Below, piece by piece: positions 44,366-51,792 of a stretch of DNA of 64,000 bases. Location: the NCBI GenBank assembly GCA_910586255.1, contig CAJUHR010000006.1:1-64000 (forward strand), given 5' to 3'. Each line of letters begins with the position of its first letter. The stretch's first letter is position 1. Position numbers and translations under genes: made by a program. The notes beneath the pieces are model-generated. The model was not told the origin of the DNA and ran no database searches. It saw only the letters and a program-made list of their open reading frames with translations. The stretch comes from an uncultured Lachnospiraceae bacterium (GTDB taxonomy: Bacteria; Bacillota; Clostridia; Lachnospirales; Lachnospiraceae).

Positions 44366-45250
44366 ATGATTAAATTGCTGACTTTGCTTGTCTCGGGGCT
44401 GATGCTGGGCTGCATCTACGGGCTGATTGCACTTGGGTACAGTCTGATATACAAGGCGTCCGGTCTGCTTAGCTTTGTTCAGGGGGACATCATGACACTG
44501 GGAGCCTTTATGGGGCTGACCTTCTACTCTGTCCTGGGGCTTCCCTTTGCGCTGTCCTTTGTGCTGACCATATTTGCGGCATTTGTGCTGGGGGTCATTT
44601 TTCAAAAAGGGGTTATACAGAAGTTGTTAAACAGGAATGTGCTTGCCATATATATTGTTCTTGCAACCATTGCGGTTTCCTATATCGTGCAAAACGGAAC
44701 CCAGATTATCTGGGGAACCGTTACTTTGTACTTTCCATCTATTTTCAGGAGGCCTACCGTAAATCTTCTGGGAATCATAACCGTCCAGACGGAGGTTATC
44801 ATGTGTGTGATCCTGTCATCGGTCATGATGTTTCTTTTGCATTTTTTCATGACAAGGACAAAGCTGGGCACAGCCATGAGAGCCTCCTCCATGGACAGCG
44901 GGGCGGCAGAGTCCTGCGGGATTGATGTTTCTCTCACAACCGGTATTACTTGGGGAGTGTCGGCGGGACTTGCCGCTCTGGCCGGAATCCTGGTGGGGCC
45001 CATCTACGGGGTGTACTGTACTTTGGGCTCAACCATCGGCCGGAAGGGCTTTTCCGGGGCTGTCATTGGAGGGTACGGAAATATGTATGGGGCAATGATC
45101 GGAGGCCTGATTTTGGGGGTAACGGAGATTTTGGTCGGAGGATTTTTGTCATCTCAGTATAAAAATCTGATTGCGTATATTCTTTTGATCCTGTTTCTCT
45201 TTGTGAAGCCTACAGGAATCATGAATGAAAGCGCGATTCAGGATGTGTGA
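44366..45250 (+). CDS. Branched-chain amino acid-type ABC permease (LivH-like)
   Basis: A 294-residue permease with eight or so membrane helices; LLVSGLMLGCIYGLIALGYS at the N-terminus and AAESCGIDVSLTTGITWGVSAGLAALAG (split by family variation) near residue 190 are typical of LivH. The family normally works with a second permease (LivM) and two ATPases (LivG, LivF), none of which follow. Its substrate-binding partner is truncated. It is probably a non-functional remnant even though the frame is intact. AGGAG precedes the ATG. Confidence 0.85.
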   Translation: MIKLLTLLVSGLMLGCIYGLIALGYSLIYKASGLLSFVQGDIMTLGAFMGLTFYSVLGLPFALSFVLTIFAAFVLGVIFQKGVIQKLLNRNVLAIYIVLATIAVSYIVQNGTQIIWGTVTLYFPSIFRRPTVNLLGIITVQTEVIMCVILSSVMMFLLHFFMTRTKLGTAMRASSMDSGAAESCGIDVSLTTGITWGVSAGLAALAGILVGPIYGVYCTLGSTIGRKGFSGAVIGGYGNMYGAMIGGLILGVTEILVGGFLSSQYKNLIAYILLILFLFVKPTGIMNESAIQDV

Positions 45251-45289
45251 GCGGAGGTGATCAGGTGAAATTATCCGGATATTACAGCC

Positions 45290-45394
45290 ATGGTGATTGC
45301 CCTGCGCTACATAATTCATCACGGCTATTCGGTAAAGGAGGCCAAGGAGCTTCTTGTTCAGCTGGAAAATGATAAAAATTATGATGAATTTTGA
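45290..45394 (+). pseudogene. Short orphan coding remnant
   Basis: A 34-codon frame MVIALRYIIHHGYSVKEAKE and so on, ending DKNYDEF, with in-frame codons (PDITA) continuing back to a TGA. It looks like the helical C-terminus of a larger protein whose 5' part has been lost. The family is not recognised. Confidence 0.35.
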
Positions 45395-45475
45395 CAGGAA
45401 AGATGATAGAGTATGTAGAGATGGAACGGACGGTATATCAGGCAGCTGCCGCAAAGGTCAGAGGGGAGACAGAAT

Positions 45476-47005
45476 ATGAATTATGCAGGTCTTGATGTGG
45501 GAACCACCGGGGTGAAGGCGCTGGTAGTGAATCATCGGGGAGACGTGGTTGCCTCTTCCTATGAAAAATATCCCATGCTTATGCCCCGCAAGGGATGGAG
45601 CGAGCTGGATCCGGAGCAAATCTGGGACGGATGCAGAAAGGTGCTTAAGGACGTTACGGACCAGACAAGAGGGGATTTTGAAGCCCTGGCTGTCTCCTCC
45701 CATGCTCAGTCCGTGGCGCTGCTTGATAAGGATGGAAGGACTCTCTGCAATTTTATATCCACTGTAGATGGGAGGACAGACAGGGAGCTGGAATTTTGGA
45801 GGAGGACAGGGAGAGAGTGGGAGATGTATCAAAGAACCGGCCTTCCATTTTCCCATATTTATACCGCCAACAAGCTGATGTGGTTAAAGGCCAACCGCCC
45901 GGAGATTTTCGGACAAGCTGCCAGGTTTATGTGTGTTCAGGACTATGTCAACTGGCGTTTGACGGGGAGAGCGGTTATGGATTATTCTCTGGCCGGCCGC
46001 GGTATGCTCTTAAACGGAAGAGAGCGCAGATGGGACAGGGAAATCCTGGAGCTTATTGGGATTGACCGGGCGTCTCTCTCGGAGCTTCTGGAAGCAGGGA
46101 CCGTGATCGGCCGTGTGTCGCCTTCTGTGGCAAAGGAGCTGCATCTGCGCCCGGAGCTTTTGGTTGTATCAGGAGGCCACGACCAGATGTGCGGGTGCCT
46201 GGGCAGCGGGGTGATCCATGCCGGACAGATCATGAATTCCAGCGGAACGGTGGAGGTGATGGAGGCTCTTTCTCCCTGGTTTGTCACCGATGAGGAGATT
46301 TTAAAATACCACTTTCCCTGCACGCCCTATATCACCGGTGATCATTATCTTATCATGTCTATCAATAACAGCGGGGGGCTGATGCTTTGGTGGTATTTAA
46401 ATACCTTTTGCAGTCATGAAAAGGCTCTTGCAGAGGTAAATCAACAGGATCCCTATACCTGGATGATTGGCGAGAGTGCAGATGAAATCTCAGATGTGTA
46501 TGTTCTGCCCCATTTAAACGGGGCAGAGACACCCGTTCAGGATCCGGATTCCGCCTGCGCCATTGTCCATATGGGCGCGGACACCTCAAAGGCAGATATT
46601 ACACGGGGGCTCCTTGACAGTATGGCCTATGAGCTGCGCCTGAATCTGGAAGCTTTTAAGAGTCTGGGCTGCGGGGCTTATGAGCTTCGGGCAATCGGCG
46701 GTGGGGCGCGGACGCCAAAGCTTTTGCAGATCAAGGCGGATGTGCTGCAAATTCCTGTAATTACCCTGGCTTCGGGGGAGTCGGCGGCATTGGGGGCGGC
46801 TATGATCGGAGCGGTGGGGATCGGGGCATTTCCCGGCTATGAGGCGGCCATCGGCTCCATGGTTCATATTTCTCACATCTATGAGCCTGACCGGAGGAAG
46901 GCTTCTGAGTATAACGAGCATTTTGAGGAGTATAAGCTGCTGTATCCCGCTCTGGCAGGGTTCAACAAGAGAATATCAAAAAGAATGAAAGATACGAGGA
47001 GGTAG
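45476..47005 (+). CDS. FGGY-family carbohydrate kinase (xylulokinase-like)
   Basis: A 509-residue sugar kinase. The N-terminal ATP-binding motif is GLDVGTTGVKALVV; then WSELDPEQIWDG, the catalytic Asp region LLVVSGGHDQMCGCLGSG near residue 225, and the C-terminal FGGY block ELRAIGGGARTPKLLQIKADV near 405. The length is normal. The family phosphorylates pentuloses, glycerol, erythritol and similar polyols; the exact substrate cannot be set from sequence. GGGGAGA lies 9 bp before the ATG. Three base pairs separate it from the dehydrogenase gene, so the two form an operon. Confidence 0.88.
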   Translation: MNYAGLDVGTTGVKALVVNHRGDVVASSYEKYPMLMPRKGWSELDPEQIWDGCRKVLKDVTDQTRGDFEALAVSSHAQSVALLDKDGRTLCNFISTVDGRTDRELEFWRRTGREWEMYQRTGLPFSHIYTANKLMWLKANRPEIFGQAARFMCVQDYVNWRLTGRAVMDYSLAGRGMLLNGRERRWDREILELIGIDRASLSELLEAGTVIGRVSPSVAKELHLRPELLVVSGGHDQMCGCLGSGVIHAGQIMNSSGTVEVMEALSPWFVTDEEILKYHFPCTPYITGDHYLIMSINNSGGLMLWWYLNTFCSHEKALAEVNQQDPYTWMIGESADEISDVYVLPHLNGAETPVQDPDSACAIVHMGADTSKADITRGLLDSMAYELRLNLEAFKSLGCGAYELRAIGGGARTPKLLQIKADVLQIPVITLASGESAALGAAMIGAVGIGAFPGYEAAIGSMVHISHIYEPDRRKASEYNEHFEEYKLLYPALAGFNKRISKRMKDTRR

Positions 47006-47008
47006 AGG

Positions 47009-47971
47009 ATGAAGCTTGTAGTGTTGGATGGTTATACGGAAAATCCGGGGGACCTTAGCTGGAGTATGCTTGAAAAGCTGGGAGAGCTGATGGTTTATGA
47101 CAGGACGCCCCTTTATGATGAACAGGAGATCATCAAAAGAATCGGTGACGCGCAGGTGGTAATAACCAATAAGACACCGATTTCCGCCAATGTGCTTAAG
47201 GCCTGCGGTTCGATTCGGCTGATTGCCGTGCTGGCCACTGGCTACAATGTCATAGACTGTGAGGCGGCAAGAGAAAGGCAAATCCCGGTCTCCAATGTTC
47301 CGGCATACGGAACAGCCTCAGTGGGTCAGTACTCCATCGGTCTGCTCCTGGAAATATGCCACCACATCGGCCATCACAGCCACTCGGTTCACCAGGGAAA
47401 ATGGACCGGCTGCCAGGATTTCTGCTATTGGGATTATCCCCTTATTGAGCTGGCGGGAAAGACCATGGGAATCATCGGCTTTGGAAGAATCGGACGGGCC
47501 GAGGGGCGTATCGCAAAGGCCCTGGGGATGGAAGTGATTGCCAATGACCTTTTTGAGGACGAGAAGGGGCGGGAGATTGGCCGGTATGTTGATTTGGAGA
47601 CCCTTTACCGGGAGGCGGATGTCATATCCCTTCACTGCAACTGCACAGAGCAGAATGTGGGGATGATAAACAAGACAAGTATCAGGCAGATGAAGGACGG
47701 CGTTATATTGCTCAACACCTCTCGGGGCCAGCTGGTTGTTGACAAGGATTTGGCAGATGCCTTAAATAGCGGAAAGGTTGCGGCAGCAGGTCTTGATGTG
47801 GTGTCGGCAGAACCCATCCGGGCGGACAACCCCCTTCTGACGGCAAAGAATTGTATCATCACTCCCCACATTGCATGGGCGGCCAGGGAGTGCCGCCAGA
47901 GGATTATGGAGACTACGGCCGCCAATGTGAAGGCGTATATGGAGGGGAAGCCACAGAATGTGGTGAATTAA
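47009..47971 (+). CDS. D-2-hydroxyacid dehydrogenase
   Basis: A 320-residue NAD-dependent enzyme of the glycerate/phosphoglycerate dehydrogenase family. The nucleotide-binding motif is KTMGIIGFGRIGRAEGRIA near residue 150. Catalytic residues are Arg in NTSRGQLVV near 233, Glu in SAEPI near 267 and His in ITPHIAWAA near 287. It likely reduces hydroxypyruvate or a similar 2-ketoacid. It is intact and follows the FGGY kinase immediately; the next pseudogene begins one base after its stop. Confidence 0.9.
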   Translation: MKLVVLDGYTENPGDLSWSMLEKLGELMVYDRTPLYDEQEIIKRIGDAQVVITNKTPISANVLKACGSIRLIAVLATGYNVIDCEAARERQIPVSNVPAYGTASVGQYSIGLLLEICHHIGHHSHSVHQGKWTGCQDFCYWDYPLIELAGKTMGIIGFGRIGRAEGRIAKALGMEVIANDLFEDEKGREIGRYVDLETLYREADVISLHCNCTEQNVGMINKTSIRQMKDGVILLNTSRGQLVVDKDLADALNSGKVAAAGLDVVSAEPIRADNPLLTAKNCIITPHIAWAARECRQRIMETTAANVKAYMEGKPQNVVN

Positions 47972-48246
47972 ATGGAAAACGTAATTTATAATGAACTTCG
48001 TATGCGTGGTTATAATGTTGATGTCGGAGTCGTAACAATAGTGGAGAATAAGGACGGAAAAGCAGTGCGGAAGTATCTTGAAGTTGACTTTGTATGTAAT
48101 CTGGGTTCTGTATGATACTACATTCAATCCGCTTATTCTATTCCAAGTGAGGAAAAACTGTCGCAGGAAATAAGACCATTCTGTAAAATCAATGATTCAT
48201 TTAAGAAAATCATTATAACAAAGGATATGGTTCCGAAGCATTACTT
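47972..48246 (+). pseudogene. DUF4143-domain ATPase remnant with a nonsense codon
   Basis: The frame opens MENVIYNELRMRGYNVDVG, with VRKYLEVDFVCNLGS, then a TGA at 48113-48115. Reading through it continues in the same frame as YYIQSAYSIPSEEKLSQEIR and DSFKKIIITKDMV. This is the C-terminal domain of AAA ATPases with DUF4143. Intact relatives usually have Arg where the TGA lies, so CGA to TGA is the likely change. The whole N-terminal ATPase part is missing. Confidence 0.75.
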
Positions 48247-48341
48247 TGTTATAGAAAATTGCAGATTTATACATAGATTGAGGAAAATAATTGTATGGAT
48301 AAAATACAGAATTTCACAGAGGGAAAGGAAAAGAACATATA

Positions 48342-48440
48342 AACATAGGAGAAAAATTTTACTGCTCCCGGTGCATGCATGAAATGGAGGGCGAAGGAAT
48401 ATGCCCCCATTGCGGCCATGACCCAAGCCAGACAGCCGGC
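48342..48440 (+). pseudogene. Zinc-ribbon fragment of a serine/threonine kinase gene, plus copy
   Basis: The frame reads NIGEKFYCSRCMHEMEGEG then ICPHCGHDPSQTAG. This is the short zinc-ribbon leader that in Lachnospiraceae precedes a serine/threonine kinase domain (memory of the family, not searched). Nothing of the kinase follows. The four Cys of the ribbon are present. Confidence 0.6.
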
Positions 48441-48588
48441 CGCGTCCGCACCACCGGTTTGATATCCCAGGTCAGAAGCCTGTTCCAAAACCAGCCGCTC
48501 CGGGGAGCCGATGAAGGTACTTTTATCGATACACGGCTCCCGGCTGATATCTCCCGTTTTGTAATAATGTTCCTTCCTCCAACACACA

Positions 48589-48693
48589 TCAGCCAACCGT
48601 TTGGTTGGGGTCATAGCCGCAATGCGTGCATATCCTCTCACCTTCCACTTCCCGCATCCATCGGGAACAATAAAATTTTTCTCCTATGTTCAT
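48589..48693 (-). pseudogene. Zinc-ribbon fragment of a serine/threonine kinase gene, minus copy
   Basis: The minus-strand frame starts MNIGEKFYCSRWMREVEGER, continues ICTHCGYDPNQTVG and ends at a TGA after 34 codons. It is an inverted second version of the element at 48342, with one ribbon Cys changed to Trp. The two copies face each other across about 150 bp, so the stretch 48342-48693 is a long imperfect inverted repeat. Confidence 0.6.
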
Positions 48694-48743
48694 ACGGTCT
48701 CACGCTTTCCAACCCATTTAGTATAGACAAAATGTTTCTGTTC

Positions 48744-49511
48744 TCAATAATCGTGTATCTCGATTGCCGTATAGGTATGGCTGTAATGGTAGCCTAACTT
48801 TTCTGCAAGCGCGACAGAGGCTTTATTATGTGCGTCCCAGCTTGGATATAAATTTTGTTTTAAACATTCCAATATCAGTTTTGCCCCACATACATAGGCG
48901 AAGCCTTTGCGTCTGTATTCTTCTCTGGTATCAATTTCAATTTCTATCCCCTCTTTGTATCTGGAATAAGAGGAAGCACCAGACAGGATGATATTTTCTT
49001 TGCAAATCACTGTACCTATTCCCAACTTACAATAATTTTCATAATTTGGAAACTGGGATACCAGATCAGCACTCCATGCTTCTGCTTTGCACATCTGATA
49101 AAGCCGTTCATCAATCATGGCTAAGGTGTATTGTTCCGGCAGAGAAGAGACTGCCTTTTCCAATTTCTTTTTATCAAAAATATAAGGCTCTTTCTTTATT
49201 GCGTACCGGGAAATGACGGTCGCTTTTTTTTTATAAAAATCTATGATTGTATTTTTCCATAATTCGTTTTCAGGAACCATTATCATAAAGCTTTGAGTAC
49301 ACCAGCCTGGCTTATAGGATACCAATTCTATATTGGGTTTTCCGGCAAAAAAGGCAAAGTCCCCGATCATAGCCATTGCTGCAGTTGGAGCGTTTAAATT
49401 ATCTGCATAGATTTTTCCCATTATTCCCTGCAGACAAGACCAGATAAGCGTTTCTTCCCATTTGTCAAATAGTGGTGATACATTGCTTGTGTCCGTAATT
49501 TCATATACCAT
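48744..49511 (-). CDS. GNAT-family N-acetyltransferase
   Basis: A 255-residue protein matching the GNAT_acetyltran group (PF12746). The C-terminal half holds the acetyl-CoA site, REEYRRKGFAYVCGAKLILECL near residue 200, and SWDAHNKASVALAEKLGY near 230. The N-terminal half (DFAFFAGKPNIELVSYKPGW) is the family-specific part. AGGAGG lies 6 bp before the ATG. It is complete and stands alone among gene fragments. The substrate is unknown. Confidence 0.85.
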   Translation of the reverse strand: MVYEITDTSNVSPLFDKWEETLIWSCLQGIMGKIYADNLNAPTAAMAMIGDFAFFAGKPNIELVSYKPGWCTQSFMIMVPENELWKNTIIDFYKKKATVISRYAIKKEPYIFDKKKLEKAVSSLPEQYTLAMIDERLYQMCKAEAWSADLVSQFPNYENYCKLGIGTVICKENIILSGASSYSRYKEGIEIEIDTREEYRRKGFAYVCGAKLILECLKQNLYPSWDAHNKASVALAEKLGYHYSHTYTAIEIHDY

Positions 49512-50148
49512 TTGCTGCCTCCTGTATTTGTGCAGATTTGATTAGAATTACAATCAGGGCTGAGATAATCGGAAAATGTCTGTTATCCATGATCACAAAA
49601 CCAGTATATCAGAGGCTGCTTCCGGTGACAATGATTTTTCAGAAATGGAGGCCTCCTATTTAGGAGGCGGTTGTTATATCATGTCATTAAAAAGAAAAAA
49701 TTTCGATAAAAAAGGACATTTTTATACTTGATAGATTTTAGACAGTTATAGATTGTTAAGTTTAGGAGAAATTGTGAACTTTTTATGAAATATAAGGAGA
49801 TTTGAAAATGGAAAAACTGATTTTGAGGTACGGACACCGTATTCCGGAGTTGATTGCCAGAGCAATGGCAGGAGATGGCTATGCAATCACAATACTGACT
49901 CTTATGGGAATGGGCAGCATCACAGCGCATTAAGGAAAGTAAGAGATTGAGAAGGCTGTGGCAGAGTCCCCATGATTGCCGCCGTGTTTGCGATGATGCC
50001 TGAGGGCAGGCCCTCGTCAATTATCATGACACATTTTTCATTTTTCCAGTCCGTTTTGTTTTACCTCTTTCTCATAAACAGTTTGCTCTCTGACAGAAGC
50101 AAACCCTCTAGCGCCTAGCGCCTTTACCGCAAAATTCCGTCCCCTGCG
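49512..50148. other. Gap between acetyltransferase and AraC fragment; small ORF only
   Basis: No protein family is recognised. A GCCTCC-TATTTA-GGAGGC hairpin lies at 49651-49668. A 41-codon frame at 49808-49933 (MEKLILRYGHRIPELIARAM and so on) has AGGAG at a 7-bp spacing and may be a small gene. A 16-codon frame at 49681-49731 is probably chance. The remainder has the look of degraded coding sequence. Confidence 0.4.
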
Positions 50149-50349
50149 GCAGATTTGATCTAGATAAATCCGTTCGGCATAGTGTTGTTCTATAAAGGCG
50201 CAGGCTTTTTCAATTTCCTCCCGGCACTCCGGGATGCAGATTTCAAAGGGCCGGCCGTATTGCTGAACCAACAGGGAGATCAGGAACAACAGATTTTCCT
50301 CTTTTCCAAACTCATCGGAGCCTTTCATTACCAGCTCGTGGAGTGGACG
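50149..50349 (-). pseudogene. AraC-family regulator fragment
   Basis: On the minus strand RPLHELVMKGSDEFGKEENL, then EIEKACAFIEQHYAERIYLD-QIC, is the linker and first HTH helix of an AraC-family regulator. The frame then diverges into unrelated residues. Upstream, homology ends exactly at the family B repeat. Both the ligand-binding domain and most of the DNA-binding domain are lost. Confidence 0.6.
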
Positions 50350-50393
50350 CCATGATACCAGGGTCAAAAGACCTTTTGACCCCAACATCATGA
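50350..50393 (-). repeat. Palindromic repeat family B, right copy
   Basis: CATGATACCA, arms GGGTCAAAAG and CTTTTGACCC around AC (50361-50382), then CAACATCATG. It is the inverse of the copy at 43190 and is followed by GGTGTGAACAGTAAC, the right-end flank shared with family A. Confidence 0.85.
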
Positions 50394-50451
50394 CATTGGG
50401 TGTGAACAGTAACTAAATCCAAACAATGCAACCGCGGTTATCAAATAGCAC

Positions 50452-50480
50452 TTGATACAATACATTTTCGGACGTATAAT
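50452..50480 (+). promoter_or_regulatory. Strong sigma-A promoter
   Basis: TTGATA and a perfect TATAAT with a 17-bp spacer. No intact gene starts within the next 400 bp. Confidence 0.65.
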
Positions 50481-50485
50481 GTAGC

Positions 50486-50600
50486 TTATGAGAAGCTGCA
50501 AAGCAGATTCTCATAAAAGGCGCGGTTTTGCGCCGTCAATCGGATTACAGGGTTGGCGAAGCGGCTCCTGTAATATCAAAAAGCGCCAAACAGGAGAAAT
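50486..50600 (+). ncRNA. Structured transcript leader or small RNA candidate
   Basis: Right after the promoter come three hairpins: TTATGAGAA/TTCTCATAA with inner CTGC/GCAG (50486-50516), GGCGC-GGTTTT-GCGCC (50519-50534), and GATTACAGG/CCTGTAAT (50543-50574). GCGCC at 50583 could pair with the second hairpin. It ends at an AGGAG site before a 14-codon frame (50601-50645, MARQMISFWKKVAV). It matches no RNA family I recall. Confidence 0.4.
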
Positions 50601-50639
50601 ATGGCCCGTCAAATGATTTCCTTCTGGAAAAAGGTGGCT

Positions 50640-50767
50640 GTATAGTTATCAATTCAAATATTCTCCAATATGCATCCAATTTTTCTAAAATATTTAAGCG
50701 TTTTTATAACTGTACACCACGGGAATACAGAAATTTAAACATGATAAGCATTGCATCCCGGAGCTGA
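50640..50767 (+). pseudogene. AraC-family C-terminal fragment
   Basis: The plus-strand frame ends ASNFSKIFKRFYNCTPREYR plus a few residues, the last helix-turn-helix of an AraC-family regulator. Everything before it is lost. It is on the strand opposite to the fragment at 50149. Confidence 0.55.
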
Positions 50768-50898
50768 TCATAAGAGTAATCCCAGGGCAACAGTTCAAGG
50801 GTTATCTGAGCTGTTGTTACATCCCAGGAGACGGTGATGCAATTGCCTCAATTTAAGAAAGAATGGCCAAATTTAGGAGAGAAAAGTGAGGACCAAAG

Positions 50899-51750
50899 AT
50901 GGATAAAGCTCAGGGAAATACCCAAATAGATACAGATGTGGAAAAATTAGAACAATATTTTTTGGAGATCACAAAAAAGGATATCTGCCTGGCTTTTTCC
51001 GGAGGCGTGGATTCCAGCTTGCTTTTGAAGGCAGCCGTGGACGCGGCGGGACAAAACGGCAGTCAGGTATATGCAGTGACCTTTGACAGCCGCCTGCATC
51101 CGTCCTGTGATCTTAAGATTGCCAGGCAGGTGGCAGGGGAATTGGGAGGGATTCATCAGGTGATCCGGGTAGATGAACTGGAACAGGAGGAGATTCGCAG
51201 CAATCCGGTGAACCGGTGCTATCTGTGCAAGCGCCATCTGTTTAAGGGCCTAAAGCTTTTTGCAGAGTCAAAGGGTGTGGACACGGTTCTGGACGGAACC
51301 AATGAGGATGATATGCATGTGTACCGCCCGGGGATTTTGGCCCTTAGGGAGCTGGGGATCAAAAGCCCTCTGGCAGAGCTTCACATAACCAAGGCTCAGG
51401 TGAAGGCATTGGCGGCATTTTACGGGATTTCGGTGGCATCCAGGCCGTCCACCCCCTGTATGGCCACCCGGATTCCCTACGGGCAGACGATTGATTATAA
51501 GGTGCTGGAGAAGATAGCCAAGGGGGAGCAATACCTGCGGGAACGGTTCTTTGGAAATGTACGTCTCCGGCTTCACGGGAATGTGGTGCGTCTGGAAGTG
51601 GACGCTGCAAGGCTTTTCCAGGTGATTGAGGAGAGGGAGGAGCTGGTGAAACATATAAAGGAGCTTGGCTTTGACTATGTCACCCTGGATCTGGAGGGCT
51701 TTAGGTCAGGCAGCATGGATATTCATGTGGCAGCCCATCGTAACAGCTGA
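50899..51750 (+). CDS. larE: Nickel pincer cofactor biosynthesis protein LarE (sulfur transferase)
   Basis: A 283-residue PP-loop enzyme that adenylates the pincer precursor and converts its carboxylates to thiocarboxylates. The PP-loop SGGVDSS is at residues 34-40. Cys107 and Cys110 (NRCYLCK) and Cys187 (STPCMATRIPYG) are all present. In L. plantarum LarE the equivalent of Cys187 is the single sacrificial sulfur donor; three such cysteines mark the [4Fe-4S]-type LarE. GAGGACC lies just before the ATG. It is 10 kb from larBC and followed 43 bp later by the CcdA fusion. Confidence 0.92.
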   Translation: MDKAQGNTQIDTDVEKLEQYFLEITKKDICLAFSGGVDSSLLLKAAVDAAGQNGSQVYAVTFDSRLHPSCDLKIARQVAGELGGIHQVIRVDELEQEEIRSNPVNRCYLCKRHLFKGLKLFAESKGVDTVLDGTNEDDMHVYRPGILALRELGIKSPLAELHITKAQVKALAAFYGISVASRPSTPCMATRIPYGQTIDYKVLEKIAKGEQYLRERFFGNVRLRLHGNVVRLEVDAARLFQVIEEREELVKHIKELGFDYVTLDLEGFRSGSMDIHVAAHRNS

Positions 51751-51792
51751 ATGGGTATCTATTACAAATATTGTAACAGGAGGAATAGATGA

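Noticed and set aside
45403..45498. 30-codon frame overlapping the FGGY kinase start
   Set aside because: Short, no motif, and explained by the kinase ribosome-site region.
48267..48641. 124-codon minus-strand frame, and a 140-codon plus-strand frame from 48375
   Set aside because: Both cross the inverted zinc-ribbon fragments in other frames and mix unrelated pieces; not single genes.
49681..49731. 16-codon Lys-rich frame
   Set aside because: The ribosome site spacing is poor and the region is degraded.
50837..50929. 30-codon frame overlapping the larE start
   Set aside because: It has an AGGAG site but no recognisable fold and overlaps the larE start in another frame; probably chance or a remnant.
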